Shown here piece after piece: positions 24,996 to 33,304 of a DNA stretch of 64,000 nt. Numbering within the stretch: the stretch's first letter is position 1; every line of letters starts with the position of its first letter. The notes under the pieces are model-generated. The model had not been told where the DNA came from. It was given only the letters and a program-made list of their open reading frames with translations, and ran no database searches. Both the position numbers and the translations under genes were made by a program. This stretch comes from Ilumatobacter fluminis (GTDB lineage Bacteria > Actinomycetota > Acidimicrobiia > Acidimicrobiales > Ilumatobacteraceae): positions 4,000,001 to 4,064,000 of the forward strand of contig NZ_SOAU01000001.1 in NCBI RefSeq assembly GCF_004364865.1, read 5' to 3'.

Positions 24996-26360
24996 ATGAC
25001 GTCGTGGCTCCGCGATCACATCGGCATCGTCCGGCTGCGCCAGCTGGTCGAGGACGCCCGGCACCGTCTGGCGTTGGTCCCGCTGACCTTCCTGTTCGCC
25101 GGCGTCGTCCTGAGCCAGGTGACCCTCGTCATCGATCGTCAGCTCGACGGAGAATCGCTGCCGAACTTCTTCGAGACCACCGTCGACAGCGCTCGGGCGA
25201 TCCTCGGCGCGATCGCCGGTGGTCTGATCACCGCCGTCACTTTGTTGGTGTCGATGGTGCTCGTTGCCGTCCAGCTGGCGAGCGGCCAGCTGTCGCCGCG
25301 AACACTGCGGAACTGGTTGGGCGACCGAATCCTCCAGCGGGCGGTCGGCGTCGTCCTCGGAACGACGGTCTTCTGCTTGCTCGGCCTTCGTTCGGCGCGG
25401 CAGCTCGGTGACGATCTGAGCATCGTGCCGAGTACGACCGTGCTCGTCGGCGTCGTCCTGGCGATCGTGTCGCTCGTCTACGTCGTTCGGGCGATCGATC
25501 AGGTCACGACGAACCTGCAGATCGGCACGATCGCTCAGCGCTTGACCGACGACACGATCTCGACGATTCGCGCCAACGGCGCGACTCGGGGCGCCGCGCC
25601 TCGACGAGCCCCGCTCGCTCACGACCGGCGCGACGATCCCGACGACATCCCCGGCGACGCGATCCCGGTCGAAGCCGACACCGCTGGCTGGGTCCAGCAG
25701 ATCGACACCGCCCAGATCGTCGAGGTCAGTCCCGAGGGCACCACCGTGTGGGTCGTCGTCACGCACGGCGGCTACGCCATGAGCCGGAGTCCGCTCGCCT
25801 GGGTCAGCGGATTGCCCGACCGAAACAGCGACCGAAACAACGACCGAAACGACGATCGCGATCGCGACGAGATCGTCGACGACATCCGGAACTGCTTCGC
25901 CCTCGGCCCGTCGCGCACGATGCAGCAAGACGTCGGATTCGGCATGGCACAGCTGACCGACATCGCCGTGCGCGCACTCTCACCCGGCGTCAACGACCCG
26001 CAGACGGCACGCGACCTCACGATGCACCTCGGTGAGATCCTGCGCGAGGTCTGGACACACGAGCGAGCGACGGAGACGATCGACGAGGACGGTCGCATCG
26101 TCCATCGCACGGTCGCCACCCACGAGCAGCTGCTCCGAGCGGCGCTCGACCCGATCCGCCATCACGGACGACACGACCCCGACGTCATGCGCACGCTCGC
26201 AGGGATGCTCACCTCGCTCCGCTCCGAGATCGAACGTCTCGATCTGCCCGGTCCGGTCGAGCCGATCGACGAATGGCTGGCCGAGATGGACGAGATCGTC
26301 GACGAGACCGGATGGTCGACCCGAGCCCGCCACGAGCTGTCGACGACGCTGGCCGTCTGA
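24996..26360 (+). CDS. DUF2254 predicted membrane protein
   Basis: A 454-residue protein with four hydrophobic segments in the first 170 residues (LVPLTFLFAGVVLSQVTLVI; AILGAIAGGLITAVTLLVSM; AVGVVLGTTVFCLLGL; TTVLVGVVLAIVSLVYVV) and a long soluble C-terminal part containing TMQQDVGFGMAQLTDIAVRA and LSPGVNDPQTA, conserved in DUF2254. Function unknown. A short tandem repeat at about 25818-25868 encodes the hydrophilic run DRNSDRNNDRNDDRDRD, unusual for the family and probably an exposed loop. The SigF-like promoter fixes the ATG at 24996. Confidence 0.87.
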   Translation: MTSWLRDHIGIVRLRQLVEDARHRLALVPLTFLFAGVVLSQVTLVIDRQLDGESLPNFFETTVDSARAILGAIAGGLITAVTLLVSMVLVAVQLASGQLSPRTLRNWLGDRILQRAVGVVLGTTVFCLLGLRSARQLGDDLSIVPSTTVLVGVVLAIVSLVYVVRAIDQVTTNLQIGTIAQRLTDDTISTIRANGATRGAAPRRAPLAHDRRDDPDDIPGDAIPVEADTAGWVQQIDTAQIVEVSPEGTTVWVVVTHGGYAMSRSPLAWVSGLPDRNSDRNNDRNDDRDRDEIVDDIRNCFALGPSRTMQQDVGFGMAQLTDIAVRALSPGVNDPQTARDLTMHLGEILREVWTHERATETIDEDGRIVHRTVATHEQLLRAALDPIRHHGRHDPDVMRTLAGMLTSLRSEIERLDLPGPVEPIDEWLAEMDEIVDETGWSTRARHELSTTLAV

Positions 26361-26374
26361 CGCTGCCCGCGTGA

Positions 26375-26596
26375 TCAGCGACGCTTGCGGCGTGCGTCGA
26401 CGGCGTCACCGATCGACGGCGACCCGGCTGCACCACGAGCAGCGCGGCGCTTCGCTCGGGCGGAGCGCTCGACGACCTCGCTGATCACCAGCACCACGGC
26501 GGCGGCGATCACGCCCCACAACCAGCCGGCGACGACGCCGAGCACGACGCCCACCACGACGATGGCGGCCAGCCAGATGAGGTTGCGCTTCGACAT
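26375..26596 (-). CDS. Small membrane protein
   Basis: A 73-residue protein with one long hydrophobic segment (LIWLAAIVVVGVVLGVVAG then WGVIAAAVVLVISEVVE), probably two short helices, and a basic C-terminal tail (ARAKRRAARGAAGS). No family recognised. TACGAT lies about 7 nt before the ATG on the minus strand, and the promoter of the divergent CobW gene overlaps it. The long frame extending to 27496 is an antisense shadow of the CobW gene and is not used. Confidence 0.65.
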   Translation of the reverse strand: MSKRNLIWLAAIVVVGVVLGVVAGWLWGVIAAAVVLVISEVVERSARAKRRAARGAAGSPSIGDAVDARRKRR

Positions 26597-26626
26597 GCGA
26601 CCCGATCGTACATAGGGTCGTCGCGC

Positions 26627-27478
26627 ATGACGCCGCTTCACGTGATCGGTGGCTACCTCGGGAGCGGCAAGACCACCCTCGTCAATCGGCTGCTCGCGTC
26701 GGCTGACGGTCGGCGTGTCGCGGTGTTGGTGAACGACTTCGGCGACATCGACGTCGACGGCGCGTTGATCACGTCGGCCGACGACGATGTGATCAGCCTC
26801 GCGAACGGGTGCGTGTGCTGCAGCCTGGCCGACGGCCTGGTCGAGGCGTTCGCCGTCGTGCGCGAGCGCGCCGACGACCTCGACCGGGTCGTCGTCGAGG
26901 CGAGCGGGGTGGCCGATCCCGCCTCGATCGTCCGGTTCGGCGTGGCCGCGGGGTTCGCGGTGGGGCGGGTCGTCGTGGTCGTCGACGCCGAGACCGTTCG
27001 CCGTCGCGCCACCGACCGATACGTCGGCGACACCGTGCTGCGCCAACTCGAGGCGGCCGACGTCTGTGTCGTCAACAAGGTCGACCTCGTCGACGCCGCC
27101 GAGATCGTCCGGCTCCACGACTGGCTCGCCGAGACGGCGCCGGACGCCGACGTGATCGAAACAGTGCGATGCGACCTCGGTTGGGCGGTGCTCGACGGCG
27201 ACGCGACCGAGCCTGGCGGGTCGGGCTTCGACCACCACGATGCTCACTCCACTCGCACGCTCGAGTACGACGCTCCGGTCGACCGGGCATGGCTGGTGGC
27301 CGAACTCGAGGGCTTGCCCGACACCGTGGTCAGGGTCAAAGGCGTCGTGGCGTTCACCGACGACCCGGACCGGGCGTGGTCGGTGCAACGGGTCGGGGGC
27401 GGCCTCGACCTCGAGCGGCTCGACATCCGACCACCCGAGCGGACCCGGATCGTCGTGATCGCCGCCGGACCGCAATGA
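26627..27478 (+). CDS. CobW/P47K-type G3E GTPase (metal chaperone)
   Basis: A 283-residue P-loop GTPase. The P loop is VIGGYLGSGKTTLVNRLL, the metal-binding CXCC motif is ANGCVCCSLAD, then VVVEASGVADPAS and the base-recognition CVVNKVDLVD. Members insert zinc, cobalt or nickel into client enzymes. The C-terminal CobW_C domain is short and partly divergent, but the key motifs are complete. TAGGGT at 26613-26618 lies 8 nt before the ATG. No metal-enzyme gene is next to it, so the client is unknown; a Zur box was not seen. Confidence 0.9.
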   Translation: MTPLHVIGGYLGSGKTTLVNRLLASADGRRVAVLVNDFGDIDVDGALITSADDDVISLANGCVCCSLADGLVEAFAVVRERADDLDRVVVEASGVADPASIVRFGVAAGFAVGRVVVVVDAETVRRRATDRYVGDTVLRQLEAADVCVVNKVDLVDAAEIVRLHDWLAETAPDADVIETVRCDLGWAVLDGDATEPGGSGFDHHDAHSTRTLEYDAPVDRAWLVAELEGLPDTVVRVKGVVAFTDDPDRAWSVQRVGGGLDLERLDIRPPERTRIVVIAAGPQ

Positions 27479-27515
27479 CGCCGCGCTGACACCCACGACG
27501 CCGCCCTGGGCCGGC

Positions 27516-28025
27516 TCAGCCGTCGAACTCGGGCGTGGTCAGCGTCTCGCTCGTGGAACCCGCGCTGGTCGCACCTGCGTAGCCCTGCTGGCGCCAGGCC
27601 TCGTAGACCACCACCGCCACGGCGTTGGCCAGGTTGAGGCTCCGGTTGCCGGGTCGCATCGGCAGCGCCAAGCGCGTCGCCGGGTCGAACGCGTCCTGCT
27701 GATCGTCGGTGAGTCCGGCCCGCTCGGCGCCGAACACGAACACGTCGCCGGGTCGGAACGCCACCTCGTCGAACCGGCTCGTCGCCTTCGACGAGAAGGT
27801 GAACCGACGCGACCCCGTTGCGTCCCGGCACGAGACGACGTCGTCGTGGACGGCCACGGTGGCGAGATCGTGGTAGTCGAGACCGGCCCGCTTGAGCGAG
27901 GAGTCGTCCATCGAGAAGCCGAGGGGGTGCACGAGGTGGAGCCGGGCGCCCGTGTTCGCACACAGGCGGATGATGTTGCCCGTGTTGGTGGCGATCTCGG
28001 GGGCGACGAGGACGACGTCGAACAC
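27516..28025 (-). CDS. trmL: tRNA (cytidine(34)-2'-O)-methyltransferase
   Basis: A 169-residue SpoU-family (SPOUT) methyltransferase. MFDVVLVAPEIATNTGNIIR is the classic TrmL opening, followed by LHLVHPLGFSMDD, then FVFGAERAGLTDD for motif 2 and LPMRPGNRSLNLANAVAVVV for motif 3, with the trefoil knot. It would 2'-O-methylate the wobble position of leucine tRNAs. GTG start at 28025 with TAGCCT (28038-28033) 7 nt upstream. Length is normal for TrmL. Confidence 0.92.
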   Translation of the reverse strand: MFDVVLVAPEIATNTGNIIRLCANTGARLHLVHPLGFSMDDSSLKRAGLDYHDLATVAVHDDVVSCRDATGSRRFTFSSKATSRFDEVAFRPGDVFVFGAERAGLTDDQQDAFDPATRLALPMRPGNRSLNLANAVAVVVYEAWRQQGYAGATSAGSTSETLTTPEFDG

Positions 28026-28111
28026 GCCGCCGAGGCTATGCCGTCCGCGGAGACCCGATGGTCGGCGGCTTGCTACGTTCGCTCCGTCCGAGGACGACGA
28101 GGGGGATGCCG

Positions 28112-29749
28112 ATGACGACCACGACCGACACCGACGCGACCGCGTTCACACCCGACCCGGCCGATGTCGCCGCGATGACGACGTCACGCCCCGCCGGGCA
28201 CGGAGCCGTGCGGGCGTACGACTGGATCGCCCACCACCGCGACAACCGAGCCGGCAAGGAGGCGGTGCGCGACCTCGGGACCGGCCGCAGCTTCACCTAC
28301 GGCGAACTCGACGCCCGAGTCGACGCCATGGCGTCGTACTTCGCATCGCTCGGCGTCGGGCGTGGCGACCGGGTCGCCGTGCTCGCCCACAACGGCGTCG
28401 AGTACTTCGACGTGCAGTTCGCCTGTGCTCGCACCGGTGCCATCTGTGTCCTGCTCAACTGGCGACTGACCGTGAACGAGCTCGAGTACATCCTGAACGA
28501 CAGCTCACCGAAGCTGTTGGTGCACGACACCGAGTTCGTCGCCTCGGCAGGCGAACTCCAACGACGCTGCGGCATCGCGACCACCCTCGAGATCGCGGGC
28601 GGCACGCCCGAGAGCCCGTACGAACAGGCGCTCGCCGCAGCGGCCGGTGGGCCGATCGATCGGGCCACGCTCACCCACGACGACGTCCTGACCATCATGT
28701 ACACCTCGGGCACGACCGGCCTGCCGAAGGGGGCGATGATCACCCACGGCATGAACTTCTGGAACTGTGTCAATCTCGGCATCCCCGCCGGGGTCGGGCT
28801 CGACACCGTGCATCTCAACGTGCTGCCGCTGTTCCACACCGGCGGACTCAACTGCTACAGCAACCCGGTCCTGCACGCCGGCGGCACCGTGGTGCTCGTC
28901 CGCCAGTTCGATCCCGGTGAGGCGCTGGCGTTGATCGGCGATCCCGACCAGGGCATCACCCACTTCTTCGCCGTTCCGGCGCCGTACCAGTTCATGATGC
29001 AGCACCCCGACTTCGCCACGACCGACCTGTCCCGTCTGCGGATCGCCGGTGTCGGCGGGGCACCGTGTGCGCTCACGATCATGGAGACGTGGATGGATCG
29101 TGGCGTGCTGTTGTCGCAAGGGTTCGGCATGACGGAAACGAGCCCGGCCGCCATCTTCCTCGACCCGGGTGACGCGCTCCGAAAGATCGGCTCGACCGGC
29201 AAGGCGCTGATGCACACCGAGTTCCGCATCGTGAACGACGACGGCGGCGACTGCGGACCCGACGAGGTCGGCGAGCTCTGGGTCGCCGGGCCCCACATCA
29301 CACCCGGCTACTGGAACAAGCCCGAGGCGACCGAGAGCGCGTTCGAGGGCCGATGGCTCAAGACGGGCGATGCCGCCCGGATGGACGACGAGGGGTTCGT
29401 GTTCATCGTCGACCGGTGGAAGGACATGTACATCTCCGGCGGGGAGAACGTGTACCCGGCCGAGGTCGAGAACGTGCTCTACCAGATCGCCGGCGTGGCC
29501 GAGGCGGCCGTGATCGGCGTGCCGAACGATCGGTGGGGCGAGGTCGGCCTGGCGGTGCTGGCGCTGCAGCCGGGTGCCGAGGTCGACCGTCAACAGGTGC
29601 AGGAGCACTGCGCCGAGCGGCTCGCCAAGTTCAAGGTGCCCGCCGACATCGCCATCGTCGAGGCACTCCCCCGCAACGCCACGGGCAAGGTGCTCAAGCG
29701 CGAGCTCCGCACCCAGTTCGTGAGCGACGACGCGCCGAAGATCAGCTGA
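28112..29749 (+). CDS. Acyl-CoA ligase (AMP-binding), copy 3
   Basis: A 545-residue adenylate-forming enzyme with TIMYTSGTTGLPKGAMITH as phosphate-binding loop, QGFGMTETSPAAIFL, GRWLKTGDAARMDDEGF and PRNATGKVLKRELR at the catalytic lysine. About 20 residues longer at the N-terminus than copies 1 and 4. The ATG at 28112 is chosen because GAGGGGG precedes it by 6 nt; the ATG two codons earlier (28106) falls within that sequence. Substrate unknown. Its end overlaps by 8 nt the convergent membrane-protein gene. Confidence 0.9.
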   Translation: MTTTTDTDATAFTPDPADVAAMTTSRPAGHGAVRAYDWIAHHRDNRAGKEAVRDLGTGRSFTYGELDARVDAMASYFASLGVGRGDRVAVLAHNGVEYFDVQFACARTGAICVLLNWRLTVNELEYILNDSSPKLLVHDTEFVASAGELQRRCGIATTLEIAGGTPESPYEQALAAAAGGPIDRATLTHDDVLTIMYTSGTTGLPKGAMITHGMNFWNCVNLGIPAGVGLDTVHLNVLPLFHTGGLNCYSNPVLHAGGTVVLVRQFDPGEALALIGDPDQGITHFFAVPAPYQFMMQHPDFATTDLSRLRIAGVGGAPCALTIMETWMDRGVLLSQGFGMTETSPAAIFLDPGDALRKIGSTGKALMHTEFRIVNDDGGDCGPDEVGELWVAGPHITPGYWNKPEATESAFEGRWLKTGDAARMDDEGFVFIVDRWKDMYISGGENVYPAEVENVLYQIAGVAEAAVIGVPNDRWGEVGLAVLALQPGAEVDRQQVQEHCAERLAKFKVPADIAIVEALPRNATGKVLKRELRTQFVSDDAPKIS

Positions 29750-31565
29750 CCGTCACCACCAGCCGCGGACCTCGCTCGAGCAACGCCCTCAGTTCGGCGA
29801 GCTGTCGTCGGACCGTGTCCGGATCCTCGAAGCGATCGACCGGGACCGCGTCGACATCACCGTTCGTCACCGCCGGCACGAGCACCGCCAGGTCGTTCTG
29901 CTCGAGCACGGTGACCAGTTGGCCGAGGAGCTCCGTCAGGCGCGCCCGCTCGGCGGCCGTGAGCGGGTCGTACACCACGAGCGCGCCGTCGACGTCACCG
30001 GTCGGGTCGGTCGGCGCGAGCGAGACGACGGTCACCGTCGCCGAAACGGCGTCGCCGGCGCGATCGGGGAGCAGGAACTCGTGCCCGGTCCCTGGCACCA
30101 CCCCGACCCCTCGCCGGTCGAGCGCCTCGACCAGGCCGCCGAACAGGTCGACGCCCTGGAAGTCGTCGGGGGCCGAGACCTCGAGCGCGACCGTCGGGTT
30201 GCTGCGTCCGTCGGCCCAACGCTCGATGTCGGTGACGACGGACTCGACGGCGTCGACATCGCCGTCGGCAGCCTGGTCGACCCACGGACCGTCGGCGGCG
30301 ACCCAGGCGACGAGTGGCAACGAGAGCAGCGACACCGCGAGCATCCACGCCGGCGGGGCCGACACCAGGCGAGCGGCTACCTCCGCCGCGACGATCGACC
30401 AGCCGATGGTAGCGAGGACCGGGAGGACGCCGAGCAGGTAGGCGTGCAACGGACCCCGGATGCCGGCGATGCCGACGAACGCGCCGAGCGAGACCGCGAG
30501 TTGGATCAGGGCCAGCCGTCGGAGCGACGCCGAGGCGCCGTACCGGGCGACCAACGCGACAAGGACGAGCACGGCCCCCGGCAACCACCCGACCGACTGG
30601 CCGGACACGACGAAACCGAAGAACTGCTCGTAGCCGGGATCGACCACGAACTCCGGCGAGGTGGACCGCAGGATCAGCCGCAGCGCATCCACCGCGCCGA
30701 CACGTTCGAGGTCGTCGGAGAACGCCGACTCGACGAGACGCCAGGCGTTCCCTGGCCAGTCGGTCACCGTGTCGAACACGATCGGCGCCACCGCGAGCCC
30801 GGCCACCACCAGGGCCGCGACCGGCACGCCGCCGTCGTCGGGGCGGTGCCGGAACCATCCGACGCCGGCGATCACCATCGCCACCGCGACGGGCAGCGCC
30901 ACGCCGACGTGTGTCTGTGCCGCCAGCGCACCGCATCCGATCACGACGGCCAGCGCGGCACCGTCTCCCGTCCAGGCGACCGCCGCGGCGACGACGGCCA
31001 CCAGCATCGGCGCGATCGCCATCGCCGGGTTCCACGCCTCGTGGATCACGAGCGTGCCGTTCACGATCAGGACGGCGGTCGCGACGGTGAAGACGGCCGT
31101 CACCGCCGCGCTCCGCCGCGCCGCGACCCACCCGCCGAGTCCGAGGACCGCGGCGTTGACCGTCGCCGCAGCCACCGCCAGTGCCGTGCCGTCGCCGCCG
31201 AGCACCCGGAAGGGCACCGCCTGCAGGTAGAACGACCACGGTCCGGGATGGCTCCAGCCGAACCTCGAGTAGGCGCCGACCACGGGGATCGACGAGCTGA
31301 ACACGTCGCGGGTCCGCATCGCGAGGAGTGCCCGGTCGCCGAGCAGGGTCGACTCGACCGAGAGGGCTCCGACGACGCCGACGAGCACGACGACGAGCCC
31401 GGTGACCGCACCGATCGCGGTCGCCACGCCACCGGGCACCGATCCCCACCGGTCGCCACCGTCGACCGCGACGTCCCACCCCACCGACGACCGGTCCGAG
31501 GTCGACGGATCGGCCGGTTCCGGGTCGGACGACGCCGTCCCGTCAGCCGGACGCGTGCTGCTCAC
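29742..31565 (-). CDS. Polytopic membrane protein, probable glycosyltransferase-like
   Basis: A 607-residue protein with roughly ten to twelve hydrophobic helices and a soluble C-terminal domain. The first external loop holds GAYSRFGWSHPGPWSFYLQA, a pattern seen in polyprenyl-phosphate-dependent C-type (GT-C) membrane glycosyltransferases, but the family is not certain. The GTG at 31565 is chosen because CAGACT (31577-31572) lies 6 nt upstream; the frame upstream would run through a 29-bp palindrome. It overlaps by 8 nt the convergent acyl-CoA ligase. It may transfer sugar or mycolic-type groups outside the membrane; this is inference only. Confidence 0.68.
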   Translation of the reverse strand: MSSTRPADGTASSDPEPADPSTSDRSSVGWDVAVDGGDRWGSVPGGVATAIGAVTGLVVVLVGVVGALSVESTLLGDRALLAMRTRDVFSSSIPVVGAYSRFGWSHPGPWSFYLQAVPFRVLGGDGTALAVAAATVNAAVLGLGGWVAARRSAAVTAVFTVATAVLIVNGTLVIHEAWNPAMAIAPMLVAVVAAAVAWTGDGAALAVVIGCGALAAQTHVGVALPVAVAMVIAGVGWFRHRPDDGGVPVAALVVAGLAVAPIVFDTVTDWPGNAWRLVESAFSDDLERVGAVDALRLILRSTSPEFVVDPGYEQFFGFVVSGQSVGWLPGAVLVLVALVARYGASASLRRLALIQLAVSLGAFVGIAGIRGPLHAYLLGVLPVLATIGWSIVAAEVAARLVSAPPAWMLAVSLLSLPLVAWVAADGPWVDQAADGDVDAVESVVTDIERWADGRSNPTVALEVSAPDDFQGVDLFGGLVEALDRRGVGVVPGTGHEFLLPDRAGDAVSATVTVVSLAPTDPTGDVDGALVVYDPLTAAERARLTELLGQLVTVLEQNDLAVLVPAVTNGDVDAVPVDRFEDPDTVRRQLAELRALLERGPRLVVTVS

Positions 31566-31603
31566 CCCACCAGTCTGCTCCACCGACCTCGAGCAATGCG
31601 TGC

Positions 31604-31632
31604 ACAGTGTGCGCACCCGGTGCGCACACTGT
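31604..31632. repeat. Perfect 29-bp palindrome
   Basis: Two 13-bp arms, ACAGTGTGCGCAC and GTGCGCACACTGT, separated by CCG. It lies immediately after the flavin monooxygenase stop (31633) and about 40 nt before the start of the next gene on the same strand. It may be a terminator for the monooxygenase or an operator for the membrane-protein gene. No T tract follows. Confidence 0.85.
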
Positions 31633-32964
31633 TCATGCGTTCGTGGGTTGGGTGGCGCGGGTGCGGCCGGCGTCGATCTCCTTCATGAGATCCTTGACGT
31701 AGGTGGCGAAGTCGACCTGCATGCGGTGACGGGGACTGTCGTAGAAGTGCCCCAGGTGTTCGCGCTCGTCGGCGTCGATCACCTCGGTCATCTCCGACTC
31801 GGGCGGGAACGCGTAGGTACCCTCGATCGCCTCGACCACGAGCTTGCTCTGCTGCTCCGCGAAGTTGACGAGGGTCGGCAGCGGCTGGGCGAGGCCGAGG
31901 AAGAACAGGTTCTCCCAGCCCGGCTTCACCATCCGCTTGTACAGCGGGAACCGGTTGTCGTCCGGGCGCAACTCGGCCTGCTGGAGGAACGGGAACGTGA
32001 CGTTGTAGCCGGTCGCCCAGACGATCGCGTCGAAGTGTTCGCGCGACCCGTCGGCGAACACGACGCCGTCGCCGTCGAGACGCTCCATCGCTCCCTTGGG
32101 CACGATGTCGCCACAACCGACGCGGGTCAGGAACTCGCCCGACACGGACGGGTGGGCGTCGAGCGGCTCGTGATCGGGCTTGGGCAGCCCGTAGTTCTCC
32201 ATCTTGCCGATCGTCTTCTTGATCTTGGAACGGGCCAGCTTGCGGCCGACCTTGGCCGGCATCCACGACGGCAGCACGTTCTTGTCGGCCGGCTTGCCGT
32301 CGAAGTACTTCGGCAGCACCCACACCCCGTGCCGCATCGAGACGACGAGACGCTCGGCGATCGGGCGCTGCGACAGCTCCGACGAGATGTCCATCGCCGA
32401 GTTGCCGGCGCCCACGACCAGGACATGCTTGCCCCGGAAGTCGTACGGCTCGAACGGATCGCGGTAGTGGTGCGAGTGCACCTGGTACCCGTCGAACGTG
32501 CCCGGGTAGTCGGGGATGCGGGCGTCCCAGTGGTGGCCGTTCGCGACGACGAGGTTGTCGTACTCGCGGGTCTCGCCGGTGGAGAGCGACACCGACCAGC
32601 GGCCGTCGTCGAGGCGTTCGCAGTTGGTGACCGCCGTCTCGAAGGTGATGGTGTCACGCAGACCGAACTCGTCGACGTAGGACCGGAAGTAGTCGAGGAT
32701 CTGGGAGTGGTGCGGGAAGTCGGGCCACTCACGCGGCACCGGGTGGTCTTCGAAGGCGAGCCGCCACTTGGAGGTGTCGATGTGCAGGCTCTGGTAGCAC
32801 GACGACATGCCGTTCGGGTTGCCGTAGTACCAGTTGCCACCGATGTCGTCGGACATCTCGAAGCAGTCGTACGGCAACCCGTGGTCGCTGAGCCGCTTGG
32901 CCATCGTGAACCCGGAGCACCCGGCCCCGATGATGCACGTCGTCGGACGATCCCCATTCCCCAT
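31633..32964 (-). CDS. Flavin-containing monooxygenase
   Basis: A 443-residue FAD/NADPH enzyme. The FAD-binding CIIGAGCSGFTMAKRL (from residue 10) and EMSDDIGGNWYYGNPN fit FMO/Baeyer-Villiger-type enzymes; YPGTFDGYQVHSHHYRDP is the FxGxxxHxxxY fingerprint, and the NADPH-binding Rossmann is HVLVVGAGNSAMDIS. IVWATGYNVTFPF is the usual ATG-containing stretch. It would oxygenate a nucleophilic heteroatom or a ketone; the substrate is unknown. The gene is divergent from an SDR with repeat copy D between them, and both may act on the same alcohol/ketone. Confidence 0.9.
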   Translation of the reverse strand: MGNGDRPTTCIIGAGCSGFTMAKRLSDHGLPYDCFEMSDDIGGNWYYGNPNGMSSCYQSLHIDTSKWRLAFEDHPVPREWPDFPHHSQILDYFRSYVDEFGLRDTITFETAVTNCERLDDGRWSVSLSTGETREYDNLVVANGHHWDARIPDYPGTFDGYQVHSHHYRDPFEPYDFRGKHVLVVGAGNSAMDISSELSQRPIAERLVVSMRHGVWVLPKYFDGKPADKNVLPSWMPAKVGRKLARSKIKKTIGKMENYGLPKPDHEPLDAHPSVSGEFLTRVGCGDIVPKGAMERLDGDGVVFADGSREHFDAIVWATGYNVTFPFLQQAELRPDDNRFPLYKRMVKPGWENLFFLGLAQPLPTLVNFAEQQSKLVVEAIEGTYAFPPESEMTEVIDADEREHLGHFYDSPRHRMQVDFATYVKDLMKEIDAGRTRATQPTNA

Positions 32965-33010
32965 GCCGGCCGACCGTACTCACCGCCGAGCCCCACCATC
33001 GGGTCGGGTC

Positions 33011-33049
33011 ACCGGGTCAGGTCACCGGGTCAGGTCACCGGGTCAGGTG
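33011..33049. repeat. Three tandem 13-bp repeats leading into element copy D
   Basis: ACCGGGTCAGGTC occurs twice (33011-33023, 33024-33036) and then as ACCGGGTCAGGTG (33037-33049), where the third copy forms the beginning of the terminal repeat of element D. It looks like a tandem amplification of the outer end. Confidence 0.8.
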
Positions 33050-33254
33050 CCAGAGGTGACGGGTGAGGCGCAGCCGAACCCGTGACCGGCGGTCACCTGA
33101 CTCCGGGGTCCTGTGGTCTGGTCCGACGACTCGTTCCCGGGGGTTCGCGCACCGACCCCGGGTCAGGTGATCGCCGGTAACGGCTCGTTCCTCGCCGTCA
33201 CCTCTGACACCTGACCCGAAGCACAACGAGTCGTCACCTCTGACACCTGACCCG
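33039..33254. repeat. Intergenic inverted-repeat element, copy D, with duplicated right end
   Basis: Left end at 33039-33061 and right end at 33196-33218 are the same terminal repeats as in A and B; the right end recurs at 33232-33254 after a 13-bp spacer, as also happens in copy B. The element and the preceding tandem repeats fill most of the 340-bp gap between the divergent flavin monooxygenase and SDR genes. The only other visible signal in the gap is the SDR -10 box TAGGTT at 33292-33297. Confidence 0.84.
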
Positions 33255-33304
33255 ATTGACCTCCGACACCCGGCTCGTCGGGAAGCTCGTTTAGGTTCCA
33301 CGGG

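Noticed and set aside
22149-25928. A 1,259-codon open frame running past the start of the GDPD gene
   Set aside because: The part upstream of 24839 is antisense to the DUF2254 gene; the signal peptide begins at 24839 with a purine-rich site upstream.
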